From: an uncultured Bacteroidales bacterium
Lineage (GTDB): Bacteria > Bacteroidota > Bacteroidia > Bacteroidales > P3
Length of the DNA: 64,000 nucleotides
Reading direction: 5' to 3'
NCBI GenBank assembly: GCA_900319865.1
Contig: ONQD01000006.1
Coordinates: 17,791 to 81,790 of the forward strand
The notes beneath the pieces were generated by a model. The model made no database searches, was not told where the DNA came from, and worked only from the letters and a program-made list of their open reading frames with translations. Positions 28,798 to 37,672 of the stretch are shown piece by piece (position 1 is the stretch's first letter; every line of letters begins with the position of its first letter). A program made the position numbers and the translations under genes.

Positions 28798-30796
28798 CGT
28801 TTTCTGTTTTTTCTGTCAGTAACTCTTCTAAGAGGCCCTTGATAACCGGATCGCCAACATTGTTTTCAATGAAGAAACGAGCAGATGGAATACTCCACTG
28901 AGAATTGTGCTTCCCTTCTTTGAGAAAATCAACAAGTGAATTTATCTTTCGCTGTACAAATTCACCCATAAAACCATTTTCTAGAAAAAAACTCTGCTGC
29001 AATACATCGTTGATATTTGCCCCAAAAGGATTCACTGTTATTTGTTCTCTCACATCATGCCCATCCTTCAAATAAAGGATATTATCTTGGATTACATCAG
29101 ACAAAATAAATGGTGAATGCGTAGCAATGGTTATCTGAACCGAACAATGAGGAATAATACGAGTTCTATCTAGAATCGCCAACAAACTATTGATAAACTT
29201 ACGTTGGTATTCTGGGTGAAAACATATTTCCACTTCATCAAACACCAAGTGTATCGAACGATACCGAACCCGTTGTGTGTCCTGAATTGATAAAAGGTTT
29301 CGCATATGGTAAATGACAGTGCTAAAATTATACAGATATTGTCGTTCACCTGAGCTCATTTGGGTTAACGGAACTTGCACTTCTTTCACCACACCGTCTT
29401 CTAGCTTGTCGAAATAGATAGTAGGAACAAAGAATGAAGGTGGTATTTGTTCCATTAAAGTGACCAAACTATTGGCATTGACAGAGTCTTTTAATGCCTC
29501 CTGATACTCGGAGAAAGAGAATAATTGAAACAGATCCCTTATCCCATTGTTGTTGGGTCTATATAATTGCAAAAAACGGCATGTTTGCCTAACTTTCAAA
29601 GTAATATGTGATTTATCCTTAATGATTTCATCCACCAACGCTCCTAAATTGAGTTTATCTCTATTGTCAACAGTTTCATGAAACAATTCAGGACTTTTTG
29701 TAATCTTAAAAATTGAATATGATGGGTATTTATTGGCGATAGACAAGATCTTATATACCAAATAAGCCGCTGCTCTTTCTATAATGATATTTGAATAATC
29801 AAGTGAAAAAAAACCACATCTTTTCAATATGATATTTGCATATGTATTCGGAGTATTGGCATATTTTGCAAAATCACATACATGACTTGAAATAGAATCG
29901 GCTATAATAGAATCATCGTCGAAATGGCCAATAAACTTATCGACAACCATTTGCGGATCAAATTGATACATAATATCATGCAGCCTATATCCTTCAAGGA
30001 AATCCATTTTCTTTTCTTTAAAGAAAACCAGTATCGATGTTAAGCGGGCTATTGTTAAATGCAGCTCATTAGCCATATTCATATTGCCATTTTCATCACG
30101 ATAAGGATTGAGAACGATCGGGGTAAGATAGCCGTCATTCTTATGAAATAGACTTGACATCCATTGAACTTCGTCCTTAAGCTGTGCATTTCCTCTCGGT
30201 TCCACTTTATAAGCCTGTTCTTCCTTATAATCAGTGCTAATAAATGATTGTACTGAATAATTAGTTACAATGGTATAAAAAAGCTTATCCCAGTACATTG
30301 AGATATCTGCTTGGTTTAGTTTTGTATTATCCCCATACAAATGCAACGATAAAATCTCATTTCCATCCACAATCAGCACTACTTCATTCTCTCTGCAAGA
30401 TAGACAAGCCAATTGACTGCCATCTTCACCATTATCAATCACATAAAACAAGTCAGCCAATAAACCATCAATAAAGTATAGTGGATATGCCCCTCCTCTC
30501 CTGGTATCTCTAACAAGCAACGAACTAAAGTTATTTACAATACGGTATATCATCTCAAGCAGTGAAGACTTTCCACTCCCGTTTTTTCCAACTATTGTAT
30601 TAATGTTTATTTTCTTCCCATATACATTGTATTCTCGATGATAAGCGGGATTAAGAATAATATTCCCATCATTATCTCTAACACATCGTTTATTAAATAA
30701 ATAATACTCGTCCTTCAGGACTTTACGTAGTTCAGGCTTACATCTCTGGTCTATACGTAATGCAGAAATAACAAACTCTTGAATTCGTTTTGGCAT
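28790..30796 (-). CDS. ABC/SMC-type AAA ATPase of an ATPase-HNH pair (PtuA-like)
   Basis: 668 residues. Walker A GKNGSGKSS at 70-78, ABC signature MSSGERQ at about 480, Walker B HLVFDEVE at about 517-524, and the switch histidine in ATHSPFIL near 559. The 400 residues between Walker A and the signature form a long insert (not a visible coiled coil). Such overcoming-lineage ATPases act as sensors that license the partner nuclease in Septu-type anti-phage systems. The role here is inferred from the HNH partner only. AT-rich coding suggests transfer. Confidence 0.8.
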   Translation of the reverse strand: MPKRIQEFVISALRIDQRCKPELRKVLKDEYYLFNKRCVRDNDGNIILNPAYHREYNVYGKKININTIVGKNGSGKSSLLEMIYRIVNNFSSLLVRDTRRGGAYPLYFIDGLLADLFYVIDNGEDGSQLACLSCRENEVVLIVDGNEILSLHLYGDNTKLNQADISMYWDKLFYTIVTNYSVQSFISTDYKEEQAYKVEPRGNAQLKDEVQWMSSLFHKNDGYLTPIVLNPYRDENGNMNMANELHLTIARLTSILVFFKEKKMDFLEGYRLHDIMYQFDPQMVVDKFIGHFDDDSIIADSISSHVCDFAKYANTPNTYANIILKRCGFFSLDYSNIIIERAAAYLVYKILSIANKYPSYSIFKITKSPELFHETVDNRDKLNLGALVDEIIKDKSHITLKVRQTCRFLQLYRPNNNGIRDLFQLFSFSEYQEALKDSVNANSLVTLMEQIPPSFFVPTIYFDKLEDGVVKEVQVPLTQMSSGERQYLYNFSTVIYHMRNLLSIQDTQRVRYRSIHLVFDEVEICFHPEYQRKFINSLLAILDRTRIIPHCSVQITIATHSPFILSDVIQDNILYLKDGHDVREQITVNPFGANINDVLQQSFFLENGFMGEFVQRKINSLVDFLKEGKHNSQWSIPSARFFIENNVGDPVIKGLLEELLTEKTENDA

Positions 30797-31488
30797 ATCA
30801 TTCTTCTTTTTATTGTAGGAACTTTTAAAACATCTCTATCATAAGGAATTAATACTATTTAACTTCCCATTCGTTACTTATTTCTATTACGATACCACAA
30901 AAGAGGTATGTTATGAATAATATTATTTTTGCTTCCTCTTACAGAGAACTTCTTCTATGACACATTATCAATTACTCTTATAAAAAACGTTGGTTAATAA
31001 GGTACAAAACATAGTTGCACTCTTCTTGGTATTTATTTCTTTTTTTACTGCTTCGGAATCCTAGAGCAGAAATATACACGGATACGCAACTAGGGCGAAA
31101 GCATCCTATTTAAAAAAAACGAGAATTGAAAAAATTTATTGTCCCAATTATAAAATTCGCTACCAAAACACACCACACTATTGCAACCTGAATCTTTCGC
31201 ATCCGCTTCATTTTCCCATCGCGTTCTATCCGTAATAGCTCCACCTTCGCTAACAATCAACCTCATACCAATGCTTTAGCTACTATCCATGAACCGCCAT
31301 GGTTAAGAAGATCTCAGGAAGAGGTGAAGAACGGGTGAACATGTAGCGAAGCCGAGGAGAAACGAGATGGAAAATGAAGAAAAACGGGATTGCATCGGGA
31401 AAGAGAATATCTACAGCACGAAAACTTTGAGAAAACAGCTTTTTTATAAGACATAGCGAAAAAAAAATGCCATTATTGAAAGATTATG
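30797..31488 (+). other. Gene-free AT-rich spacer upstream of the ATPase
   Basis: About 690 bases with no credible frame. It contains a small palindrome (ATACC...GGTAT near 30891-30908), a 7-base inverted pair (31012-31018 with 31086-31092) around a CTGCT/AGCAG hairpin, and TTCGCTA-type words related to the intergenic repeat (about 31234-31350). The ATPase promoter should lie in its left part but no exact consensus is seen. Confidence 0.45.
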
Positions 31489-31497
31489 TATATTTGC
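31489..31497 (+). promoter_or_regulatory. Promoter -7 element driving the structured leader
   Basis: TATATTTGC, exact TAnnTTTGC match. It would start transcription near 31503, giving a leader of almost 240 bases before the ATG at 31741. Confidence 0.6.
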
Positions 31498-31565
31498 AGT
31501 ACATAATAGAAAGCAATGCCATGCATTAACTGATTTACAATCATAGTTTTTCCCACAATATTTAG

Positions 31566-31710
31566 TATCGGCAGGGTAGCCTAAAGCACCCGAAGCAGGG
31601 GGATTTATGTATCCTTCCGTGCCAACGGAGCAAGGTCTTTGACATATCTGGTTGCCGGCCGATAAAACTCCCTTAGTGTGTCCTCCCCTTTCGGGATGGG
31701 CACACAGGGA
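31566..31710 (+). ncRNA. Unclassified structured RNA leader
   Basis: A closing stem TATCGGC (31566-31572) with GCCGATA (31658-31664) encloses two hairpins: GGGTAGC-CTAAA-GCACCC (31574-31591) and CCTTCCGT with ACGGA..AAGG (31613-31635). A third, long hairpin follows: TCCCT, GTGTGTCC and TCCC (31669-31687) pair with GGGA, GGGCACAC and AGGGA (31693-31710) around a 5-base loop. The third hairpin lacks a T-run, so it is not a plain terminator. It fits no riboswitch class I can name. It could be a riboswitch, a protein-binding leader or a separate small RNA. Confidence 0.55.
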
Positions 31711-31740
31711 ATGGGTATTAATCATTTAATAAGTAAAACT

Positions 31741-32238
31741 ATGAAAGCAAAAAGAAAGAGAATCAAAAGCAATGGTGTAATGATGGCATGGAGCAACGGC
31801 GAACAGACCATTCTGGGTCGGGAGCAGATCCGGGAGCTGAAAGAGAATTTCCACAAGCTGCAACAACAGTATCGCCGTCGGGTGGCGGAGGGTTATGAAT
31901 GGGAGACAGACTGGCCTGCGATGATGCGAGGCGAGAGCATGCTGCGGGAGGAGTACAGCGACAGGCTCTGGAACATGGGGCTGCATGTAGAGAGTATGCT
32001 CGAACTGATGCAGGCAGCCGTACAACTGATTGACTGGGACGAGATAGTCCTTGGCCCCGAAACCAACTACTACCACCGCAATCTGTCGCGCTTCCGCTAC
32101 CTCATCGACCGCTGCCGGGAGCGGGTGGACGACGACCCCCGACTGGAACCGCTGCTGGCGAACAGCACCGCCCTTGACTGGTTTGTAGAGATGGAACAGC
32201 AGTATGCCGGCTGCAAAAATACCGGCTGGATTGCCTGA
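31741..32238 (+). CDS. Unrecognised 165-residue protein behind a structured leader
   Basis: Starts MKAKRKRIKSNG (strongly basic), then an acidic, mainly helical body rich in Glu, Arg, Met and Trp (for example LKENFHKLQQQYRRR and SMLELMQAAVQLIDWDEI). No signal peptide, membrane helix or zinc motif. I do not recognise the family. GC-rich codons resemble the host rather than the adjacent ATPase-HNH pair. It converges with the Card1-like gene, ten bases away. A cytoplasmic RNA- or DNA-linked role is possible from the basic start but unproven. Confidence 0.65.
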   Translation: MKAKRKRIKSNGVMMAWSNGEQTILGREQIRELKENFHKLQQQYRRRVAEGYEWETDWPAMMRGESMLREEYSDRLWNMGLHVESMLELMQAAVQLIDWDEIVLGPETNYYHRNLSRFRYLIDRCRERVDDDPRLEPLLANSTALDWFVEMEQQYAGCKNTGWIA

Positions 32239-32247
32239 GAGGTGCCG

Positions 32248-33429
32248 TCAGTCGAGTTCGTTGCTGATACGGCGCATCTGCTCGGCCACATGAGCCATGA
32301 GTGACGGGTTGACCAACGTGCCTTTGGGGCACAGGGTGATGCCCATGATTGCGGCCACCGTCTGCAGGCGGTGGTCGTAGTCGTTCTTGAGGGTGAAGAT
32401 ATAAGAGTGGCTCGAGGGGCCGAGAAACGACTCCTTGAGAGCACTGGCCTTATAGACAATCTCATTGAACATGTGGTCGGAGGCCACACCGGTCTTGCAT
32501 TCAACCACAAAGAGGGTGTTGGCTTTGATAAACACGACATCCAGCTCATTGTTGTGCTGGGTGCCGGGCCGTGCGATGCGCACGCCTATGGCTATCTGCT
32601 GGGGCGACACCAAGCGGGTGAGCAGGTAGCAGACATATTCCTCGAACCATCCACCTGTCAGGTAGTCGACTTCGGACGGGAGGAGCATGTCCTTTTCGCG
32701 TGGCACAAAGCCGAAAGCGTTGAGCAACGCTGGCAAGCCGGGGACGGCATTGTGATAGCGGGGCATGCCGAAGGTGAGGTCGTGGATGCTGACAGGTTTG
32801 CGCATGCCGCGGTAGTTGTTGCGCAATTGCTCCAAGGCGGCAAAAGCACGTTGTGGCAGCCGCCGTGTACGGAAGCATTCGAAGATGCGCAGGGCCTCCT
32901 CCTCGCTGCGGATGGGACGGTGAGAGCGTTCGTTCAGGTCGTGGTTGAGACCATGGAGTCTGAAATATTCAGACATTGTCATGCGGTAGCGGATGGGGTC
33001 GATGGTGTCGGAATCGTCGTCGGGATTCCCCACAGCCTTGGGGTCGAAGGGGGAATTGATGATGAGATTCTCACGTGTCTGCACATAGAACAGACGGGCA
33101 TTGAACTGAGTAAAGACGTGCTGTACCGCCAGTGCCAGGTATCGGGTGCCACCGGCAAGGTTGACCCAGTACTCCGTCTGGGGCGACAGCCGCGACTGGA
33201 GCCGTCGGCTGATGCGTTCATAGATGTAGCTGTCCTCTGCCCTCTTGAAAGCGATGAAGTCAATCTTGTCGTCGGGCAGACGGAACAGGGCGGCATAGGG
33301 GGCGAGAAGCTGACGGTCCTCGCGTGTGGAAATGAACAGGAGACGATCGTCTTCCTCGTAGTATTGTTTAAGGAACAGGTAGGCGGCCAAAGGCTCTTCG
33401 GGGTCGAATATGTTGACAAGTGTTTTCAT
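32248..33429 (-). CDS. Card1/Can2-like CARF nuclease (DUF1887 family)
   Basis: 393 residues. The N-terminal CARF-type Rossmann domain (about 1-130) starts NIFDPEEPLAAYLFL, has LLFISTREDR, and carries the ring-nucleotide loop NLAGGTR at 90-96. A middle linker/wing follows. The C-terminal PD-(D/E)XK domain has GGWFEEYV (near 268), NELDVVF (Asp297) and VVECKTG (Glu310, Lys312). Card1/Can2 proteins are cyclic tetra-adenylate-activated nucleases that help type III CRISPR systems. No CRISPR array or Cas gene is in view. Its ATG overlaps the upstream stop (ATGA). Confidence 0.78.
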   Translation of the reverse strand: MKTLVNIFDPEEPLAAYLFLKQYYEEDDRLLFISTREDRQLLAPYAALFRLPDDKIDFIAFKRAEDSYIYERISRRLQSRLSPQTEYWVNLAGGTRYLALAVQHVFTQFNARLFYVQTRENLIINSPFDPKAVGNPDDDSDTIDPIRYRMTMSEYFRLHGLNHDLNERSHRPIRSEEEALRIFECFRTRRLPQRAFAALEQLRNNYRGMRKPVSIHDLTFGMPRYHNAVPGLPALLNAFGFVPREKDMLLPSEVDYLTGGWFEEYVCYLLTRLVSPQQIAIGVRIARPGTQHNNELDVVFIKANTLFVVECKTGVASDHMFNEIVYKASALKESFLGPSSHSYIFTLKNDYDHRLQTVAAIMGITLCPKGTLVNPSLMAHVAEQMRRISNELD

Positions 33430-35375
33430 TTCATTACTTCAATGCATCCTTGGTGCTGGGTGGCGTGATTCACACCACGCCCCACAAAACGGTAGAAATA
33501 GGTACCTGCCGGGGCACGGGAGGCGGCAGGGTCCCAGAACTGGTCTTCGCGGTAGATATTCTCGGCACTATACACTACACGGCCGTTGCGGTCGATAATA
33601 ATTAGTTTGTTGACCGGATAGCACTGGTAGTCGACCAAGCCGCCTATCACAAAACGGTCGTTGAGGCCGTCGCCGTTGGGGGTCACCACATTGGGGAACC
33701 GCAGGAGGCTGTCGCAGTGGTCGCCCTGCCAAAAGATGAAAAGGTTGTAGTAGATGATGCTGTCGCATCCATCAGCATTGGTGAGGTAGAAGGGAATGTT
33801 GGCAACGGTGTCGTTAAAGAGGCTGTCGAGAAATGCACGGGGCAGTTGGTTTTCGAGCACGGTGTCGTAGATGACGGTGTCGCTGTTGGGAAGCAGATAC
33901 ACGAACACGGCAACAATGCTGTCCTGCCCCAGGCTGCCTGAATAGGTGACCGAGAAAGCGGTGTCGCCCTGCTGTACCTCAACACCCTCCACAGTGTAGG
34001 GCAGCTGACGGGGACAGATATAGTCGATGACTGTATCGTAAACGTTGGGTATGACCGAGAGGGTATAGTAGAGAACAGTGTCGCAGTCTGGCCATGTGCC
34101 GGAAAGGAGAAGCTCGTAGTGACCGGCACTGTCGAATGTGTGGCCGTAGGCGGTCCACGGCAAGGCATTCTGAACCACGGTATCGTAGAGAGTAAGTGTA
34201 TCGTCGAAACGTACGGAAAGACTGAGATAGTGGACCGAGTCGCAGAGAGAAGTGGTAACAGTAATGGAGTCGAAAGCAGCCGAGTCGAAAGTGTGGCCGA
34301 ACCAAGTGTAGGGTAATTGGCTGCGGCAGACGGCACAATACTGAGTGTCGCGCACCAGGCAGCCCGGATGCGGAGCAATGAGCATAAGGCTGTCGGTGGG
34401 ATGGCAGAATCCCTGCATCTGGATCTGGTTGATGCAAATGGAAGAGAGCGTATAGTAATAGTTGGTGGGTGTTTCGTAGAAACGGAAAATAGCCCTGCCG
34501 TGTGGACGGGGCTCCATGTTGAAATAGTAGGTGGCGTTGAGGCCCTGGGACGGAGGAATTCCTGGACGGGGAAATTCGATTGAGCCATAATAGATGAGGG
34601 TGGTGTCGCACAAAGGAATATTACAGCCCTCGCGGAAGAAATGATGCGCGGTGTCGTCAACATGCATCGTAAAGACAATGGTGGGCAATGCCGCCATAGG
34701 TTCGTTGCCATAGACGAGGCGGTAGAGATTCATGGTGAGGACATGGGTGTGGCTGCGGGTGGGATCCCACATGTCGACGGTGTCGACATAGAAAGGTACA
34801 TAGGCACTATCGTTGGGAATTCGCCGCAAATGGTCGGTAATAAATGTCAAGATTGAGCCCCGTGCGGAGTCGAAGTCGTAGAAGGGGGGCAACGAGTCGC
34901 CATAGGCACGGAGTGTGTCAGTACTAATAATGATATTGTTCCCGAAATTGGAAGCCGTCATGCTGGGACAAAGGGCCGAAGGGTCAGCGGCCATGCTGAT
35001 GCTGCGGGGCTGGCAAAGGTCGCCATCGGCCAGCGAGTCGATATAGTTATAGCCTGTGCAGGAACGCACATAGCCTGGCTTACGCCAACGGAACAGGTTG
35101 GCCGACTGGAAATAGGCGGTGAGATAGACTTGTACCGAAGAATCGTATGGCAGGGTAATCCATTGCTCGACGGCACGGGGATTGGCGAAGAGTGAATCGG
35201 GAGCCCATAGCACACTGTCCACATCGTCGAAAGGGAGCAGATGGAAACGCACCGAGTCGGCCATCACAACGGTATCGGCCACTACAATCTTAGTGCTGCA
35301 GGGCTGATAGTTCTGCCCTTTAGCCCAGAAGGGCAGCAGCAGGAGCAACGGTATGACTAAATATCTGTGATGCAT
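33426..35375 (-). CDS. Secreted protein with T9SS type B sorting domain
   Basis: 649 residues. Signal peptide (MHHRYLVIPLLLLLPFWAKG), a Cys- and Asp-rich beta-type ectodomain with repeated short units of the LPYTWFGHTFDSA / LPWTAYGHTFDSAG kind (about residues 355-425), then a classic C-terminal domain: FPNVVTPNGDGLNDRF, NKLIIIDRNGRVVY and PAGTYFYRF. It is exported by type IX secretion. The stop codon overlaps the start of the Card1-like gene, an odd coupling between a surface protein and a cytoplasmic nuclease. Confidence 0.88.
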   Translation of the reverse strand: MHHRYLVIPLLLLLPFWAKGQNYQPCSTKIVVADTVVMADSVRFHLLPFDDVDSVLWAPDSLFANPRAVEQWITLPYDSSVQVYLTAYFQSANLFRWRKPGYVRSCTGYNYIDSLADGDLCQPRSISMAADPSALCPSMTASNFGNNIIISTDTLRAYGDSLPPFYDFDSARGSILTFITDHLRRIPNDSAYVPFYVDTVDMWDPTRSHTHVLTMNLYRLVYGNEPMAALPTIVFTMHVDDTAHHFFREGCNIPLCDTTLIYYGSIEFPRPGIPPSQGLNATYYFNMEPRPHGRAIFRFYETPTNYYYTLSSICINQIQMQGFCHPTDSLMLIAPHPGCLVRDTQYCAVCRSQLPYTWFGHTFDSAAFDSITVTTSLCDSVHYLSLSVRFDDTLTLYDTVVQNALPWTAYGHTFDSAGHYELLLSGTWPDCDTVLYYTLSVIPNVYDTVIDYICPRQLPYTVEGVEVQQGDTAFSVTYSGSLGQDSIVAVFVYLLPNSDTVIYDTVLENQLPRAFLDSLFNDTVANIPFYLTNADGCDSIIYYNLFIFWQGDHCDSLLRFPNVVTPNGDGLNDRFVIGGLVDYQCYPVNKLIIIDRNGRVVYSAENIYREDQFWDPAASRAPAGTYFYRFVGRGVNHATQHQGCIEVMK

Positions 35376-35393
35376 GGGGAATGGTATTGCGGT

Positions 35394-35714
35394 TTATGGG
35401 TTGACAACATTGTGGGAGACAAAGAAATGTCGGAGCGACTTGCGGACAAGATGGTTGTCCTGTATGGCCAATCCGAAACCAAAACCCAGTATCGGCCCCA
35501 TGACGGGCGAGATGAGCATGGCGCCGATGATGACGGGAATGCTATTCACATTCAGTCCTACCGAAGCAATAACAATGGCACAGACAAGAATGAACACATT
35601 GGCACCCTGAAACCGGATGTTGTTGCGGATAGCTTGACTGGCGCCCTCACGGTCGAGGTCATCGGTCATATTGACCAAACGCAGTACTTTATATTTAAAA
35701 CCCTTGTACTCCAT
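35394..35714 (-). pseudogene. DUF389 membrane protein, truncated
   Basis: 106 residues remain. The stretch AIRNNIRFQGANVF...IVIASVGLNVNSIPVIIGAMLISPVMGPI is the strongly conserved beginning of DUF389 proteins, which normally run past 300-400 residues with several more membrane helices. Here similarity ends after the second helix (LVRKSLRHFF) and a stop follows seven residues later, 18 bases before the T9SS gene starts. It is probably a cut-down gene at an insertion or deletion point. The rest is not in the window. Confidence 0.65.
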
Positions 35715-35911
35715 TGAAATAAAATAATTATGTCTATAACGACAAAAGGTCAAAAAAATTGTGTTACACTCCACTACCCTTTAGAATTTGGCTACACACC
35801 CATCGGCATCTTATCTGGATAATACGTATTCTTTCCTACCCCATCCCCTAATGACACTTCACGACTCGTATACTGCAAAACGATATCGAATCAGTGTATT
35901 TCTCAAAAATG

Positions 35912-35943
35912 AAAAGGGTGTCCCGGCAGGAACCGGAACACCC
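35912..35943 (-). terminator. Rho-independent terminator after oadB
   Basis: GGGTGT and CCGG arms pair with CCGG and ACACCC around a 6-base loop (one mismatch); on the minus strand the stem is followed by TTTTC. It ends the methylmalonyl-CoA decarboxylase operon. Confidence 0.75.
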
Positions 35944-35969
35944 TCGTTATTGAAGAATAAAATCTACTC

Positions 35970-37142
35970 TTAGTGGAGGAAAGCCAAGAGGATACCGGCG
36001 GCAACTGCCGAACCCACAACACCGGCCACATTGGGACCCATAGCGTGCTGAAGGAGGTAGTTGGTGCGGTCGTACTCAAGACCCACATTATTGGACACAC
36101 GTGCAGCGTCGGGTACGGCACTGACACCTGAGTTACCGATAAGAGGATTGATTTTGTTGCCTTCCTTGAGGAAGAGGTTGAAGATTTTGACAAAGAGAAC
36201 GCCAAAGAAGGTTGCCACAATGAAAGAGAATGCACCCAAGCAGAAAATAAGGATGGAGCGTCCAGTGAGGAACGAAGTGGCCTGAGTGGAAGCACCGACG
36301 GTGATGCCGATAAGGAGGGTGCAGATGTTGACGATTGCGTTGCTGGCCACCTCGCTGAGACGTTTGGTGACACCGCATTCCTTCAAAAGATTACCAAAGA
36401 AGAGCATGCCCAACAGGGGTAGACCCGACGGCACGATAAACGCACAGAAGAGGAATCCCACAATGGGGAAGGTAATCTTCTCGAGCTTGGAGACCTGACG
36501 GGGAGGTTTCATGCGGATGGTACGCTCTTTTGGAGTGGTCATGAGTCGCATGATAGGCGGCTGGATGACAGGAACGAGGGCCATATAAGAGTAGGCCGAG
36601 ACAGCGATGGCACCCATGAGGTCGGGAGCCAACTGGCTGGAAAGGAAAATGGCGGTAGGACCGTCAGCACCACCGATGATACCGATAGCACCGGCCTCAT
36701 TGGGAGCAAAACCCAGGGCAAGGGCGCCTGCATAGGCTGCAAAGATACCCGTCTGGGCTGCAGCACCGATGAGGAATAGTTTGGGGTTGGACAACAGCGC
36801 CGAGAAGTCTGTCATGGCACCGATGCCCAAGAATATCAATGGTGGGTACCAACCATTTTGCACACCATGGTATAGGATATTCAACACCGAGCCCGATTCA
36901 TATATGCCTATCTTTAATCCCGGATAGAAAGGAATGTTGCCCACCAACATTCCGAATCCGATGGGGACAAGAAGCAACGGCTCGAATTCGAACTTGATGC
37001 CCAGGAAGATGAACACCAGCCCGATAAGAATCATAATAATGTGGCCCCATGTGACATTGGCAAAACCAGTGTACTGAAGAAACTGAACCATCTGGGTTGA
37101 CAGAAAGTCCATGAAACCACCAGTTGCTAATAAATTAAACAT
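35970..37142 (-). CDS. oadB: Sodium-pumping decarboxylase beta subunit
   Basis: 390 residues, about ten membrane helices. The sodium-site signatures are intact: IIGGADGPTAIFLSS with the key Asp, and GNSGVSAVPDAARV near the C-terminus. It uses the free energy of carboxybiotin decarboxylation to export Na+. In this operon the substrate is methylmalonyl-CoA (mmdA and mce are present), so it is the membrane pump of methylmalonyl-CoA decarboxylase, the energy-saving step of propionate formation. Confidence 0.95.
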   Translation of the reverse strand: MFNLLATGGFMDFLSTQMVQFLQYTGFANVTWGHIIMILIGLVFIFLGIKFEFEPLLLVPIGFGMLVGNIPFYPGLKIGIYESGSVLNILYHGVQNGWYPPLIFLGIGAMTDFSALLSNPKLFLIGAAAQTGIFAAYAGALALGFAPNEAGAIGIIGGADGPTAIFLSSQLAPDLMGAIAVSAYSYMALVPVIQPPIMRLMTTPKERTIRMKPPRQVSKLEKITFPIVGFLFCAFIVPSGLPLLGMLFFGNLLKECGVTKRLSEVASNAIVNICTLLIGITVGASTQATSFLTGRSILIFCLGAFSFIVATFFGVLFVKIFNLFLKEGNKINPLIGNSGVSAVPDAARVSNNVGLEYDRTNYLLQHAMGPNVAGVVGSAVAAGILLAFLH

Positions 37143-37176
37143 AGTTTAGTGTTTTTATAGGAGCGGATAAACCAAA

Positions 37177-37635
37177 TTAACTTACTACTATCAAGGCTTC
37201 GCCTTCGAGGACACTGTCGCCCTTGCGCACGTTGACTGCGGTGACGGTACCTTCGGTATCGGACTCGATATTGTTCTCCATCTTCATGGCTTCTAGGAGC
37301 ACCACTGTCTGGCCGACTTTGACTTGGTCGCCCACATTGACAAACACGTCAAGGATGGTTCCGGGAAGCGGCGAGGTCACCTTGGTGCCACCGGCAGCAC
37401 TGCCGGGACGGGGAGCGGAAGAACGCTGTACGTCGCCAGCAGCGGCACTGACACGCGGTGCTGCATTGTTGTTGTTGATGATGGTGGTGGTGCGGGGACG
37501 CTGGGCGCGCATCTCCTTGTCGACGGTGACTGTGTAGGGAGTGCCGTTCACTTCGAGCTTGATTTCCTGTCCCTCGACTTCATTGATGTCAACACTATAA
37601 TTGTTGCCGTTTATCTTGAACTTATAATTCTTCAT
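37177..37635 (-). CDS. Biotin carboxyl carrier subunit
   Basis: 152 residues. An N-terminal beta domain (1-45) and an Ala/Pro/Arg-rich flexible linker (45-85) lead to the biotinyl domain (about 85-152), whose EAMKMEN motif carries the biotin lysine. It shuttles the carboxyl group between MmdA and the OadB pump. It lies 34 bases before oadB and is co-transcribed with it. Confidence 0.93.
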   Translation of the reverse strand: MKNYKFKINGNNYSVDINEVEGQEIKLEVNGTPYTVTVDKEMRAQRPRTTTIINNNNAAPRVSAAAGDVQRSSAPRPGSAAGGTKVTSPLPGTILDVFVNVGDQVKVGQTVVLLEAMKMENNIESDTEGTVTAVNVRKGDSVLEGEALIVVS

Positions 37636-37672
37636 AAGACTTATTAATTGTACTTGTTAAACACCGGTTATC

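Noticed and set aside
31012-31092. Inverted TAGTTGC/GCAACTA pair with an inner hairpin upstream of the ATPase-HNH genes, as a retron-like RNA
   Set aside because: Arms are only seven bases, there is no reverse transcriptase in the window, and the inner hairpin is weak.
31669-31710. Third hairpin of the leader as an intrinsic terminator
   Set aside because: The stem is strong, but what follows is AATGGGTATTAATC with no T-run.
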